The notes under the pieces: generated by a model
What the model was told of the DNA's origin: nothing
Seen by the model: the letters and a program-made list of their open reading frames with translations, nothing else
Databases searched by the model: none
From: Streptomyces sp. NRRL F-6131
GTDB taxonomy: Bacteria > Actinomycetota > Actinomycetes > Streptomycetales > Streptomycetaceae
Reading direction: 5' to 3'
Assembly: GCA_000719695.1 (NCBI GenBank)
Contig: JOHN01000012.1
Location: 62,001-126,000, forward strand
DNA: 64,000 nucleotides
Shown here: positions 23,595-31,485 of the stretch, piece by piece
How the letters are laid out: the number at the start of each line of letters is the position of its first letter
How positions within the stretch are numbered: position 1 is the first letter of the stretch
Position numbers and translations under genes: made by a program

Positions 23595-24835
23595 TCCGGC
23601 GGATCGGCCGGCTGCTCGGGTCCGGCACGGCGACGCTCGCCCTCATGGTCGGCGGGCTCTGCGCGGCGACGGCCCCGGCGGTCGCGGCTCCGCTGCCGAT
23701 CGAGCAGTGCACCACGACCTCCGGCGTCGTGCTGGCGGTGGACTTCAGCAAGTGGGGCGGCCCGCTGCTGCGCTCCTGCGGGACCACCCCGACCACCGGG
23801 TACGCACTGCTCAACCAGGGTGGCTGGAAGACCGCCGGCACCGGGCACGACGGCCCGGCGTTCATCTGCCGCATCGGCTACAGCGGCTTCCAGGGCGGCA
23901 AGCAGTTCCCCACCCCGGACCAGGACAGGTGCGTGCTGACGCCTCCGGCCACGGCCTACTGGTCGTACTGGCACGCGGATCCCGGCCAGAACGACTGGTC
24001 GTACAGCCAGTTGGGCGCGATGAGCTACCAGCCGAAGCCTGGCAGCGTCGACCTGTGGATCTTCGGCGGGACCAACATCGAGGGCACCGAGGGTCGGCCG
24101 ACCGTCTCGCCCGACACCCTGCGGGCACACAACACGGTGCCCGGCGGCGGGACGACCACCACCCCGGACCCGCCCCGGCCGCCGACCGACCCCGGCGCCG
24201 GAAGTACCGGAAGCACCGGCGGCTCCACGAGCGGTGGCACGGCGGGTACGGCGACCGGTGGCGCCGCCTCCTCCGGGGGGAACGGTTCGTCCGGTGGGTC
24301 CGCCACGTCCGGCGGTGGTGGTGACGGATCGGGGGGATCCGCGTCCGGCGGCAGTAGCGGCACCGGCGGAGGTGCCGGCGGCGGTGGCGGCACCGGCGGC
24401 GCAACGAGCGGCGGAGGCACGACGCCGAAGAAGCCGACCACGGGCGCCGCGCCCCCGAACGGCACCTCCGGCCGCCCCCGGCCGGTGACGCCGCCGGCCG
24501 AGCCGCAGGGACCCGCACCGGTGCCGACGGCGCCCGCGACCGAGACCGCAGAGCTCCCGCCCCCGAACGGTGAGAGCACGGAGCCGCCCGCCCCGGCCCC
24601 GTCGGATTCGCCCGCCGTCGCCGAGACCGCGCCTACGACGGCGCCGCCGACCGACCCGCCCGCGGCCTCGGCACCCGTCGCCGCCGCCGGCCCGCCGGTG
24701 CTGAACGCGGCCCCGGCCGCCGACGCGCCGCACGACGCCGGGTCCATGGTCCCCGCCGTGGTGGGCGTCGTCCTCCTGGTGCTGCTGGGCCTGGTCACGC
24801 TGGGCGTCGCCCGCCGCCGTCGACGGGCCGAGTGA
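23591..24835 (+). CDS. Membrane-anchored DUF4430 protein with long Gly/Ser/Thr/Pro linker
   Basis: 414 residues from GTG 23591, overlapping the previous stop (GTGA). Signal peptide to about AVAAP (residue 37), then one DUF4430 domain (about 40-165) with QCTTTSGVVLAVDFSKWGG, AFICRIGYSGFQGGKQFPTP and AYWSYWHADPGQNDWSYSQL. Residues about 185-380 are a low-complexity linker: first Gly/Ser/Thr, then Pro/Ala. The C-terminal helix SMVPAVVGVVLLVLLGLVTL with RRRRR anchors it in the membrane, with no sortase motif. It pairs with the wall-anchored barrel protein and the ECF genes 4 bases downstream, suggesting hand-over of ligand to the transporter. Confidence 0.85.
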   Translation: MIRRIGRLLGSGTATLALMVGGLCAATAPAVAAPLPIEQCTTTSGVVLAVDFSKWGGPLLRSCGTTPTTGYALLNQGGWKTAGTGHDGPAFICRIGYSGFQGGKQFPTPDQDRCVLTPPATAYWSYWHADPGQNDWSYSQLGAMSYQPKPGSVDLWIFGGTNIEGTEGRPTVSPDTLRAHNTVPGGGTTTTPDPPRPPTDPGAGSTGSTGGSTSGGTAGTATGGAASSGGNGSSGGSATSGGGGDGSGGSASGGSSGTGGGAGGGGGTGGATSGGGTTPKKPTTGAAPPNGTSGRPRPVTPPAEPQGPAPVPTAPATETAELPPPNGESTEPPAPAPSDSPAVAETAPTTAPPTDPPAASAPVAAAGPPVLNAAPAADAPHDAGSMVPAVVGVVLLVLLGLVTLGVARRRRRAE

Positions 24836-24839
24836 GCGG

Positions 24840-26045
24840 GTGAGCACGCTCGACAAGCCCGGCACCGGCCTCCCTGGCCCCGTCTCCGGGCAGGCCGGGG
24901 GAGGCCGCCGGATCCCGCGCGATCTCCACCCGCTGGCCTGGTGGATCTGGGCGCTCGCGCTGGCGACCGCGGCCAGCCGCACCACCAACCCGCTGCTGCT
25001 CCTGCTCGTCCTGGCGGTGCTCGGCTTCGTGGTCACCGCCCGCCGGACCGAGGCGCCGTGGGCCCGCGGGTTCACGTACTACCTGTGGCTCGCGCTGACG
25101 GTGGTGGCGATCCGGGTGGTGTTCCGCTGCGTCTTCGCGACCGGCATCACTCCGCACGACCACCTGCTGTTCTCCCTGCCGCACATCCCCACCCCCGCCT
25201 GGTACGCGGGGATCGAGATCGGTGGCCCGGTCTCCCTGGAGGCCACCCTCTCCGCGGCCTTCGACGGGCTGCGGCTGGCCTGTCTGATCTGCTGCATCGG
25301 CGCCGCCAACACCCTCGCCAACCCCAAGCGCGCCCTGCGCGTCCTCCCCGGCGCCCTGTACGAACTGGGGGTGGCCGTGACGGTGTCGCTCAGCGTCGCC
25401 CCGCAACTGGTGGAGAGCGTCCAACGGGTCGCGCGGGCACGGAGGTTGCGGGCGGGCCGGACCAAGGGCGTCCGCGCGCTGCGCAGCATCGTCGTGCCGG
25501 TGCTGGAGGACGCCCTGGAGCGTTCGCTGCACCTGGCCGCCGCGATGGACTCGCGGGGCTACGGGCGTTCGGGGACGGCCACCCGCCGCTCCCGCCGCAC
25601 CACCGGCGCCCTGATGCTGCTCGGCATGTGCGGGCTCTGCGCCGGGGTGTACGGACTGCTGGACGGAACCGCCCCCGCCGCCCTCGGCCTCCCCGCCTTC
25701 CTCGCGGGGAGCGGGCTGTGCGTGGCCGGTCTGGTGCTCGGGGGCCGGCGGGTCAGGCGCACCACCTACCGGCCGGACCGGTGGCGCCCCGCCGAGTTCG
25801 GCGTGGCCGGGTGCGGGCTGGCCGCCGCCGTCCTGCTGTTCGGCACCGCCGGCTACGACGCCACCGACCTCAACCCCTCCCTCTACCCGCTCAGTTGGCC
25901 CAGCCTGCCGCTCGTCCCCGTGCTCGCCCTGCTGCTGGCGGGAGCCGCCGGGGTGATCGCGCCACCACCCGGCAGGCCGCCGGTACCCGGCGTGGTGCCC
26001 CGTGCCGACCGCTCCGCCCGCCCGCTCACCGAGGTGACCAAGTGA
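24840..26045 (+). CDS. ECF transporter transmembrane T component (EcfT/CbiQ-like)
   Basis: 401 residues from GTG 24840. N-terminal helices (DLHPLAWWIWALALATAASR, PLLLLLVLAVLGFVV, YLWLALTVVAIRVVFR) and a cytoplasmic region with the coupling motifs ARARRLRAGRTKG and HLAAAMDSRGYGRSG: the A-R-G/A-x-R-G type helices that touch the ATPases. More helices follow to the C-terminus. It overlaps the ATPase start by 4 bases (GTGA). As the membrane core it would couple ATP use to an S component, here the gene at 27745. Confidence 0.9.
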   Translation: MSTLDKPGTGLPGPVSGQAGGGRRIPRDLHPLAWWIWALALATAASRTTNPLLLLLVLAVLGFVVTARRTEAPWARGFTYYLWLALTVVAIRVVFRCVFATGITPHDHLLFSLPHIPTPAWYAGIEIGGPVSLEATLSAAFDGLRLACLICCIGAANTLANPKRALRVLPGALYELGVAVTVSLSVAPQLVESVQRVARARRLRAGRTKGVRALRSIVVPVLEDALERSLHLAAAMDSRGYGRSGTATRRSRRTTGALMLLGMCGLCAGVYGLLDGTAPAALGLPAFLAGSGLCVAGLVLGGRRVRRTTYRPDRWRPAEFGVAGCGLAAAVLLFGTAGYDATDLNPSLYPLSWPSLPLVPVLALLLAGAAGVIAPPPGRPPVPGVVPRADRSARPLTEVTK

Positions 26046-27748
26046 TCCGATTCGACCAGGTCGGCGTGGTGTACGACGGCGGGACCGCGCCGGTGCTCCG
26101 TGACGTCGATCTGCACGTCCCGGAGGGTGAACTCTGTCTGGTGGTCGGCCGCACCGGCGTCGGCAAGTCGACCCTGCTCGGTGCCGTCAACGGTCTGGTG
26201 CCGCACTTCACCGGCGGCACCCTGCGCGGCCGGGTCACCGTCGACGGCCGGGACACCGCGCACCACCCGCCGCGCGAACTGGCCGACGTGGTCGGCGTGG
26301 TGGGCCAGGACCCGCTCGCCGGCTTCGTCACCGACACGGTGGAGGAGGAACTCGCCTACGTCATGGAGCAGTTGGCCGTCCCGCCGGAGGTGATGCGCAA
26401 GCGCGTCGAGGAGACCCTCGACCTGCTCGGCCTCGCCGAGCTGCGCCACCGCGCCCTCCACGAACTCTCCGGCGGGCAGCAACAGCGCGTCGCCATCGGC
26501 TCCGTGCTGACCGCCCACCCCCGCGTCCTGGTGCTGGACGAGCCGACCTCCGCCCTCGACCCGACCGCGGCCGAGGAGGTGCTCGCCGCCGTCACCCGGC
26601 TGGTCCACGACCTCGGGGTGACGGTGCTGCTCGCCGAACACCGGCTGGAGCGCGTCGTCCAGTACGCCGACCGCGTCGCCTACCTGCCCGGGGACGGCAC
26701 CGTGGTGCACGGCCCGCCCGCCGAGGTCTTCCGGGACACCGCGATCGCGCCGCCCGTCGTCGACCTCGGGCGCCTCGCCGGCTGGAGCCCCCTGCCGCTC
26801 TCCGTCCGCGACGCCCGCCGCGCCGCCGCGCCGCTGCGCGAACGGCTCACCGGTCTGCGCGTCCCCCCGCCGCGTCGCTCCGCCCCGGTGGGGGAGGCCG
26901 TGCTGGACGCCCGGAAGGTGCTCGTCCGGTACGGACCGGTGGTCGCCGTCCGGGAGGTCGGTCTGGAACTCCGGGCCGGCGAGGTCACCGCCCTGATGGG
27001 GCGCAACGGTTCCGGCAAGTCCTCGCTGTTGTGGGCCTTGCAGGGCTCCGGCCCCCGGCAGGGCGGCAGCGTCCAGGTCGTCGGGGCCGACGGTGGGCCC
27101 GCGGCGGACCCCAAGCGCCTGTCCGCCGCCCGGGCCCGGCGGCTGGTGGGACTGGTTCCCCAGACCCCCACCGACCTGCTGTACCTGGAGACGGTCGCCC
27201 AGGAACTCGGCCAGAGCGACCTCGAGTCCCGCCGGACGGACCTCGAGTCCCGCCGGAGCGACCGCGGGTCGGGCCGGAGCGAGCCCGATGCCGACCGTGC
27301 GGCCGGCCCGACCGCACGGCAGATCCTCGACCGCCTCGCCCCCGGGATCGCCGACGAGACCCACCCCCGCGACCTCTCCGAAGGCCAGAAACTGGCCCTG
27401 GTCCTCGCGATCCAACTCGCCGCCGCACCGGGCGTGGTGCTGCTGGACGAGCCGACCCGCGGGCTCGACTACTACGCCAAGGAGGCGCTCACCGGCATCG
27501 TCGACGCCCTGGCCGCCGAAGGGCGCACGGTCGTGATCTCCACCCACGACGTCGAGTTCGTCGCCTCCGCCGCCGACCGTGTGGTGGTGATGGCGGAGGG
27601 TGAGATCGTCGCGGACGGCCCCACCGCCGAAGTCGTGGTGGCCTCGCCGACCTTCGCCCCGCAGGCCGCGAAGATCATGGCCCCGCTCGAGTATCTGACC
27701 GTCCATCAGGTCGCCCAGGCTCTCCAGCCCGCGGCGGCCGCCCGATGA
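26042..27748 (+). CDS. ECF transporter ATPase, two fused ABC domains (A-A')
   Basis: 568 residues from GTG 26042. Domain 1: Walker A GRTGVGKST (36-44), signature LSGGQ (142-146), Walker B LVLDEP (163-168). Domain 2: Walker A GRNGSGKSS (about 320-328), signature LSEGQ (about 445), Walker B VVLLDEPTRGLD. The two halves, usually separate EcfA1 and EcfA2, are in one chain, as in other actinobacteria. Domain 2 contains a charged insert with near-repeats (SDLESRRTDLESRRSDRGS, about residues 393-415) not seen in standard ATPases. It powers uptake with the T and S components on both sides. Confidence 0.93.
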   Translation: MIRFDQVGVVYDGGTAPVLRDVDLHVPEGELCLVVGRTGVGKSTLLGAVNGLVPHFTGGTLRGRVTVDGRDTAHHPPRELADVVGVVGQDPLAGFVTDTVEEELAYVMEQLAVPPEVMRKRVEETLDLLGLAELRHRALHELSGGQQQRVAIGSVLTAHPRVLVLDEPTSALDPTAAEEVLAAVTRLVHDLGVTVLLAEHRLERVVQYADRVAYLPGDGTVVHGPPAEVFRDTAIAPPVVDLGRLAGWSPLPLSVRDARRAAAPLRERLTGLRVPPPRRSAPVGEAVLDARKVLVRYGPVVAVREVGLELRAGEVTALMGRNGSGKSSLLWALQGSGPRQGGSVQVVGADGGPAADPKRLSAARARRLVGLVPQTPTDLLYLETVAQELGQSDLESRRTDLESRRSDRGSGRSEPDADRAAGPTARQILDRLAPGIADETHPRDLSEGQKLALVLAIQLAAAPGVVLLDEPTRGLDYYAKEALTGIVDALAAEGRTVVISTHDVEFVASAADRVVVMAEGEIVADGPTAEVVVASPTFAPQAAKIMAPLEYLTVHQVAQALQPAAAAR

Positions 27749-28590
27749 CCGCCGTGCGGATCCCCGGCCGGGCCCGGGTCGTCATCGCGCTGGCCGCCTT
27801 CATCGGCCTGGTCGCCTTCACCTGGCCGTTCCTCGTCGCCCCCGGAAAGTTCGGCTCCAACTACGCCCCGCCGCTGATCTTCGGCGCCCTGCTGGTCCTG
27901 GTGCTCTCCGTGGTGATCGCCGAGATCGCCTCCGGCGGCATCGACGCCAAGGCCCTCGCCATGCTCGGCGTCCTGTCCGCCGTCAACGCCGGACTCCGCC
28001 CCCTGGGCGCCGGCACCGCCGGCGTCGAGACGGTCTTCTTCGTCCTCGTCCTCGCCGGGCGGGTCTTCGGCCCCGGCTTCGGCTTCACCCTCGGCTGCAC
28101 CTCGCTGTTCGCCTCCGCGCTCCTCACCGGCGGCGTCGGCCCCTGGATGCCCTACCAGATGTTCGGTTGCGCCTTCGTCGGCATGCTCGCCGGCCTGCTG
28201 CCGCGGGCCCGGCGCCGCTGGGAGGTGCCGATGCTGGCCGCGTACGGCGCCTTCTCCGGCTACCTCTTCGGCTTTCTGCTCAACCTCTCCTTCTGGCCTT
28301 TCTCCACCGACCCCAACAGCTCCATCGCCTACCTGCCCGGCCTCCCCTTCACCGAGCAGTGGCACCGCTACCTGCTCTTCGACCTGGCCACCTCGCTCGG
28401 CTGGGACACCGGCCGCGCCGTCACCACCTTCACCGCCGTCCTCCTCGTCGGCCCCGCCGTCCTCACCGTCTTCCGCCGCGCCGCCCGCAGGGCCAACTTC
28501 GAGCCCACCGTGCGCTTCGAGAAGCCGGACGACCCCGGCCTCCCCACCGCGCGCGTCACCGCACGGCCCGCGGGCACGGCGCTCCGCTGA
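27745..28590 (+). CDS. ECF transporter substrate-binding S component (likely corrinoid)
   Basis: 281 residues from ATG 27745, overlapping the ATPase stop. Six or so hydrophobic helices: VIALAAFIGLVAFTWPFLV, LIFGALLVLVLSVVIAEIA, AMLGVLSAVNAGLRPLGAGT, ETVFFVLVLAGRVFGPGFG, QMFGCAFVGMLAGLLP and YGAFSGYLFGFLLNLSF. The helix AVNAGLRPLGAG is like S components of the group-II energy-coupling systems. Substrate is inferred as cobalamin or another corrinoid from the two riboswitches and the capture proteins upstream. A cobalt S component (CbiM) would have a conserved His-rich N-terminus, which is absent. Confidence 0.88.
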   Translation: MTAVRIPGRARVVIALAAFIGLVAFTWPFLVAPGKFGSNYAPPLIFGALLVLVLSVVIAEIASGGIDAKALAMLGVLSAVNAGLRPLGAGTAGVETVFFVLVLAGRVFGPGFGFTLGCTSLFASALLTGGVGPWMPYQMFGCAFVGMLAGLLPRARRRWEVPMLAAYGAFSGYLFGFLLNLSFWPFSTDPNSSIAYLPGLPFTEQWHRYLLFDLATSLGWDTGRAVTTFTAVLLVGPAVLTVFRRAARRANFEPTVRFEKPDDPGLPTARVTARPAGTALR

Positions 28591-28918
28591 CGCCCCGGAA
28601 AGGTTTACCACCAAGGGAGGACGTAGGAACGGCACCGCGGACGCGGCCTGCTGAGCGAGGCGGAACGGGTCCTCGCCATGCTCCCGCAGATCTGCTCGCA
28701 GGCCCGGAGGACGGGCCGGCCCAGGGCCGCGGAGCGCCGGAGCTGCGCATCGACCTCCGCGCGGCCCTGCCGACCTACCCGGCGCTCACCGGTCGCTCCG
28801 GCCCGCCCGAGCCGCCGCCCGCCCCCGCAGCCGTCCCCACCGGCACCGGAGGATCCGGCATTCCCGGCTTCCCGAACACACCCCGGAGCGGGTGGCTCCG
28901 CTCCTTCGTGTCCGGCCT
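28591..28918. other. Intergenic region, no gene accepted
   Basis: 328 bases between the ECF operon end and a convergent minus-strand gene. Short open frames here have no ribosome sites or family resemblance; a fragment reading APELRIDLRAALPTYPALT looks protein-like but has no start. Confidence 0.4.
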
Positions 28919-30046
28919 TCAGTGCCGGCCCGGGGAGATGCCGGACACGTGTGCGGCCCGCTCGGGGATCGAGTCCAGGTAGCTGCGCCACTGGGCGCGG
29001 CACGCAGGGCAGAGTTCCACACCGCCGAACTCTCCTGCCGCCTCGGCTCCGTAGGAGAGGCGACGGCGGCAGTGCGGGCACTTCTCCCCGTCGGGGCGGC
29101 TGAGGAGCTCGGCCATTCCGGGGAACAGGAGACGGTCCGCCTGCCGCACGACGGCGTCGTACCGTTCCTTGTCGGTCGGCGCGGCGGTGTTCGCGTCGAT
29201 GTGGTACCAGAGTTTGACGTTCCGCCTGGTCTGGCTCACCACGTCGTCGGTCTCCGGCCTGCCGACCATGAGGCCGTCCTCCACGAAGCGGTATCTGCGC
29301 ATCATCTGGTGGACCGGGCCCCCTGCGTAGCGGATGAAGTTGAGGGCGCAGCGGCCGGCGGTGCTGCGGGCCCACCGCGTGTCCAGGGACCACAGCGCTT
29401 CGCGGTAGGCGCGGTAGGCGTTCTCGCGCAGCTCGGCGCCCGCGTAGGCGAAGGTGCTGTGGATCTCGCCTTCCGCGCGGTGCTTGTAGAAGGCGACGGC
29501 GTCGTAGAGGCCCGCGCTGATCTCGGCGATCAGGCGGTTCTCGTCCTCGGTGAGCCAGGTGTCGTCGTCGTTGCAGGCGATGGCGGCCGCGATGTAGAAG
29601 CGGAACAGGCCGTCGCAGTCGCGCAGCCGGAACCAGTCCCGGGGCGAGTGGGCCAGTGCGTCGACGTATCGGCGCATGAGTTCGGTGTCGCGGCGACCGG
29701 ACGACTTCTCGGTCGAGAGGAGCATTGCAGCCCGGAACTCCCGGGCCATGTCCTCGCGCACCGCGCTGTCGCGGAAGAGGGTGTCGAGGAGGTCGTCGAC
29801 GTCGTAGCCGAGCACGGGGCCCTCGGAGAGCACGTCCACGTGCTCCCCGAACACTTCGGCCACGACGGCGATGGCGCAGAGCCGGGTGAGCGCGATGTAG
29901 CGGCCCCAGTTGGTGAACTGCGGGACGGTGCACCGGCTGTACTCCCAGGCCTGGCCCAGGGTCTCGGCGCGCTGGGCGGGTAACAGGGCGGAATCCCGGA
30001 GGTCGTTGCTGAGATCGTCGGGGCAGAACCACCGTTCCTCGGGCAT
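28919..30046 (-). CDS. Uncharacterised protein with terpene-synthase-like motifs and a C-terminal zinc ribbon
   Basis: 375 residues, mostly helical, no signal or membrane segment. Motifs seen: DDLLD (84-88), matching DDxxD; NDDDTWLTE (159-167), matching the NDxxS/TxxxE metal motif of class I terpene synthases; and RY (250-251) about 85 residues later, as in those enzymes. The 75-residue spacing between the first two motifs is shorter than usual. Near the end CPHC (323-326) and CPAC (346-349) form a zinc ribbon. Leu22 is a TTA codon (29983-29981), so translation may depend on the bldA tRNA. It is divergent from a cis-prenyltransferase/oxygenase operon, which fits isoprenoid chemistry. The family is not recognised with confidence. 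Confidence 0.7.
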   Translation of the reverse strand: MPEERWFCPDDLSNDLRDSALLPAQRAETLGQAWEYSRCTVPQFTNWGRYIALTRLCAIAVVAEVFGEHVDVLSEGPVLGYDVDDLLDTLFRDSAVREDMAREFRAAMLLSTEKSSGRRDTELMRRYVDALAHSPRDWFRLRDCDGLFRFYIAAAIACNDDDTWLTEDENRLIAEISAGLYDAVAFYKHRAEGEIHSTFAYAGAELRENAYRAYREALWSLDTRWARSTAGRCALNFIRYAGGPVHQMMRRYRFVEDGLMVGRPETDDVVSQTRRNVKLWYHIDANTAAPTDKERYDAVVRQADRLLFPGMAELLSRPDGEKCPHCRRRLSYGAEAAGEFGGVELCPACRAQWRSYLDSIPERAAHVSGISPGRH

Positions 30047-30690
30047 CGGAGCCTCCGCTGGGATCGTCGATCTGCGAGCACGGCGTGGTGGGGTGTTCCG
30101 CTCCCAGGGTCTCCCGTGACGGGGTCGAGGACCATGGCCGGAGCAGTGGAACAGGGGCGGTCGCCGCAGGCGTACGGGTGCACGGGACGGAGCGCCGTGA
30201 CGACTGGGCCCCTGACGTGGTTACCCGTGTGACCGCGACCGGCGCCGACTCGGCACGCCGGCCGTGGCCGCGGTGGGGCCGGTCTCCGGCGACCGCCGGG
30301 TGCCGTACCGCCCCGACGCCGGCCAGGGGCGTCCTGCTGCGCAGCTCGGAGGCGGTCCAGAGGCAGAGCAGGAGCCCGGCGGCTACGTCTCCCGCTCGCC
30401 CGTCGCGCCCCTCCGACCGGCCGCCTGCCGCGCCTGCCGCACCTTCTCCGGGGCGGCGTGGGGGCGACGATCCACCGGTCGTAATCGGACTGACGTCCGG
30501 GGGGTGAATCGGGCGGCTTTCCATATTCTCTGCGAGGGTCCGCTGACAGAGTGTTCGTGTTGGTCCGATCGGTGCGCCGCACGGGTCGACCGAGGAAGCA
30601 CCTCGCGCGAGAGCGCGAGACGGCAACGCGGGCACGACCGCGGGCTCCCCGGACGGAGGAGCCCGGGGCGCGCTCGCCGGGGGAGAGGAC
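30047..30690. other. Long divergent intergenic region
   Basis: 644 bases between the putative terpenoid protein and the cis-prenyltransferase. A possible -10 box TATTCT lies at 30524-30529, and an imperfect hairpin of GGGCTCC type lies just before the GGGGGAGAGG ribosome site of the next gene. Open frames inside have no start signals and are rejected. Such length suggests complex control. Confidence 0.45.
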
Positions 30691-31485
30691 ATGACCATTC
30701 AGCAGACGACCGACGGGCTTCCCTCGTCTGCCGAGCGGCCTCCGCGCCGGGACACGGGCCGGGGCGGCCGGGTGCCGCGCCACGTCGCGTGCGTCATGGA
30801 CGGCAACGGCCGGTGGGCGCAGTCGCGGTCGCTGCCCCGCACCTCCGGGCACAGCGCGGCGGAGGCGGCCGTGATCGACGTCATCGAGGCGGCGCGGAAC
30901 TCCGGGGTGGGGTGGCTGAGCCTGTACGCCTTCTCCACCGAGAACTGGGACCGGCCGAGCCACGAGGTCGACTTCCTGATGCGGCTGGTGCGGCGCGTGG
31001 TGCGCAAGCACGCCCTGCTGCTGCACGCCCGTGGCGTCCGCTGCCGGTTCCTCGGGGTGCGCGATCCGCGGATCCCGCCCGCCCTGGCGCAGGACTTCGA
31101 GGACCTGATGACGCTCACCGCCGAGAACCGGCGGATGACGCTGACGGTGGCCTTCGACCACGGGGGCCGCCGGGACATCGTCGAGGCCGCGCGCTCGCTG
31201 CTGCGCAGTGGAACGCCGGCCGACGCCGTCACCGAGCAGACCTTCGCGGGGCACCTCCCGTACCCGGACACCCCGGACGTGGACCTGGTGATCCGCACCT
31301 CCGGGGAGCAGCGCATCTCCAACTTCATGCTCTGGCAGGTCGCCTACGCGGAGTGGGTGTTCCCGCCCGTGCTGTGGCCCGACTTCCGCGCCTCGCACTT
31401 CCTGCAGTGCCTGCACACCTTCCAGCAGCGCGACCGCCGCTTCGGCGGAGTGCTGCCCACCGAGATCGGAGACTCCCGACCGTGA
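30691..31485 (+). CDS. cis-Prenyltransferase (undecaprenyl-diphosphate-synthase-like)
   Basis: 264 residues from ATG 30691 (GGGGGAGAGG upstream). It elongates an allylic diphosphate with isopentenyl diphosphate in cis. Family motifs are complete: VMDGNGRWAQSR with catalytic D37, GHSAAEAAVIDVIEAA, YAFSTENWDRP, LTVAFDHGGRRDIVEAA and DLVIRTSGEQRISNFMLWQ with the E of the IPP site (YAEWVFPPVLWPDF). Actinomycetes carry more than one copy; this one is coupled (4-base overlap) to a DUF2236/EF-hand oxygenase, so it probably serves specialised metabolism and not the cell wall. Confidence 0.92.
   Translation: MTIQQTTDGLPSSAERPPRRDTGRGGRVPRHVACVMDGNGRWAQSRSLPRTSGHSAAEAAVIDVIEAARNSGVGWLSLYAFSTENWDRPSHEVDFLMRLVRRVVRKHALLLHARGVRCRFLGVRDPRIPPALAQDFEDLMTLTAENRRMTLTVAFDHGGRRDIVEAARSLLRSGTPADAVTEQTFAGHLPYPDTPDVDLVIRTSGEQRISNFMLWQVAYAEWVFPPVLWPDFRASHFLQCLHTFQQRDRRFGGVLPTEIGDSRP

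Noticed and set aside
24941..27748. One 935-codon frame joining the ECF T gene region with the ATPase gene
   Set aside because: The ATPase gene starts at GTG 26042 (GTGA overlap). The earlier part of that frame is an Arg/Pro-rich shadow of the T component.
28591..28918. Possible small gene with the fragment PELRIDLRAALPTYPAL
   Set aside because: No start codon with a ribosome site and no continuous frame of useful length.
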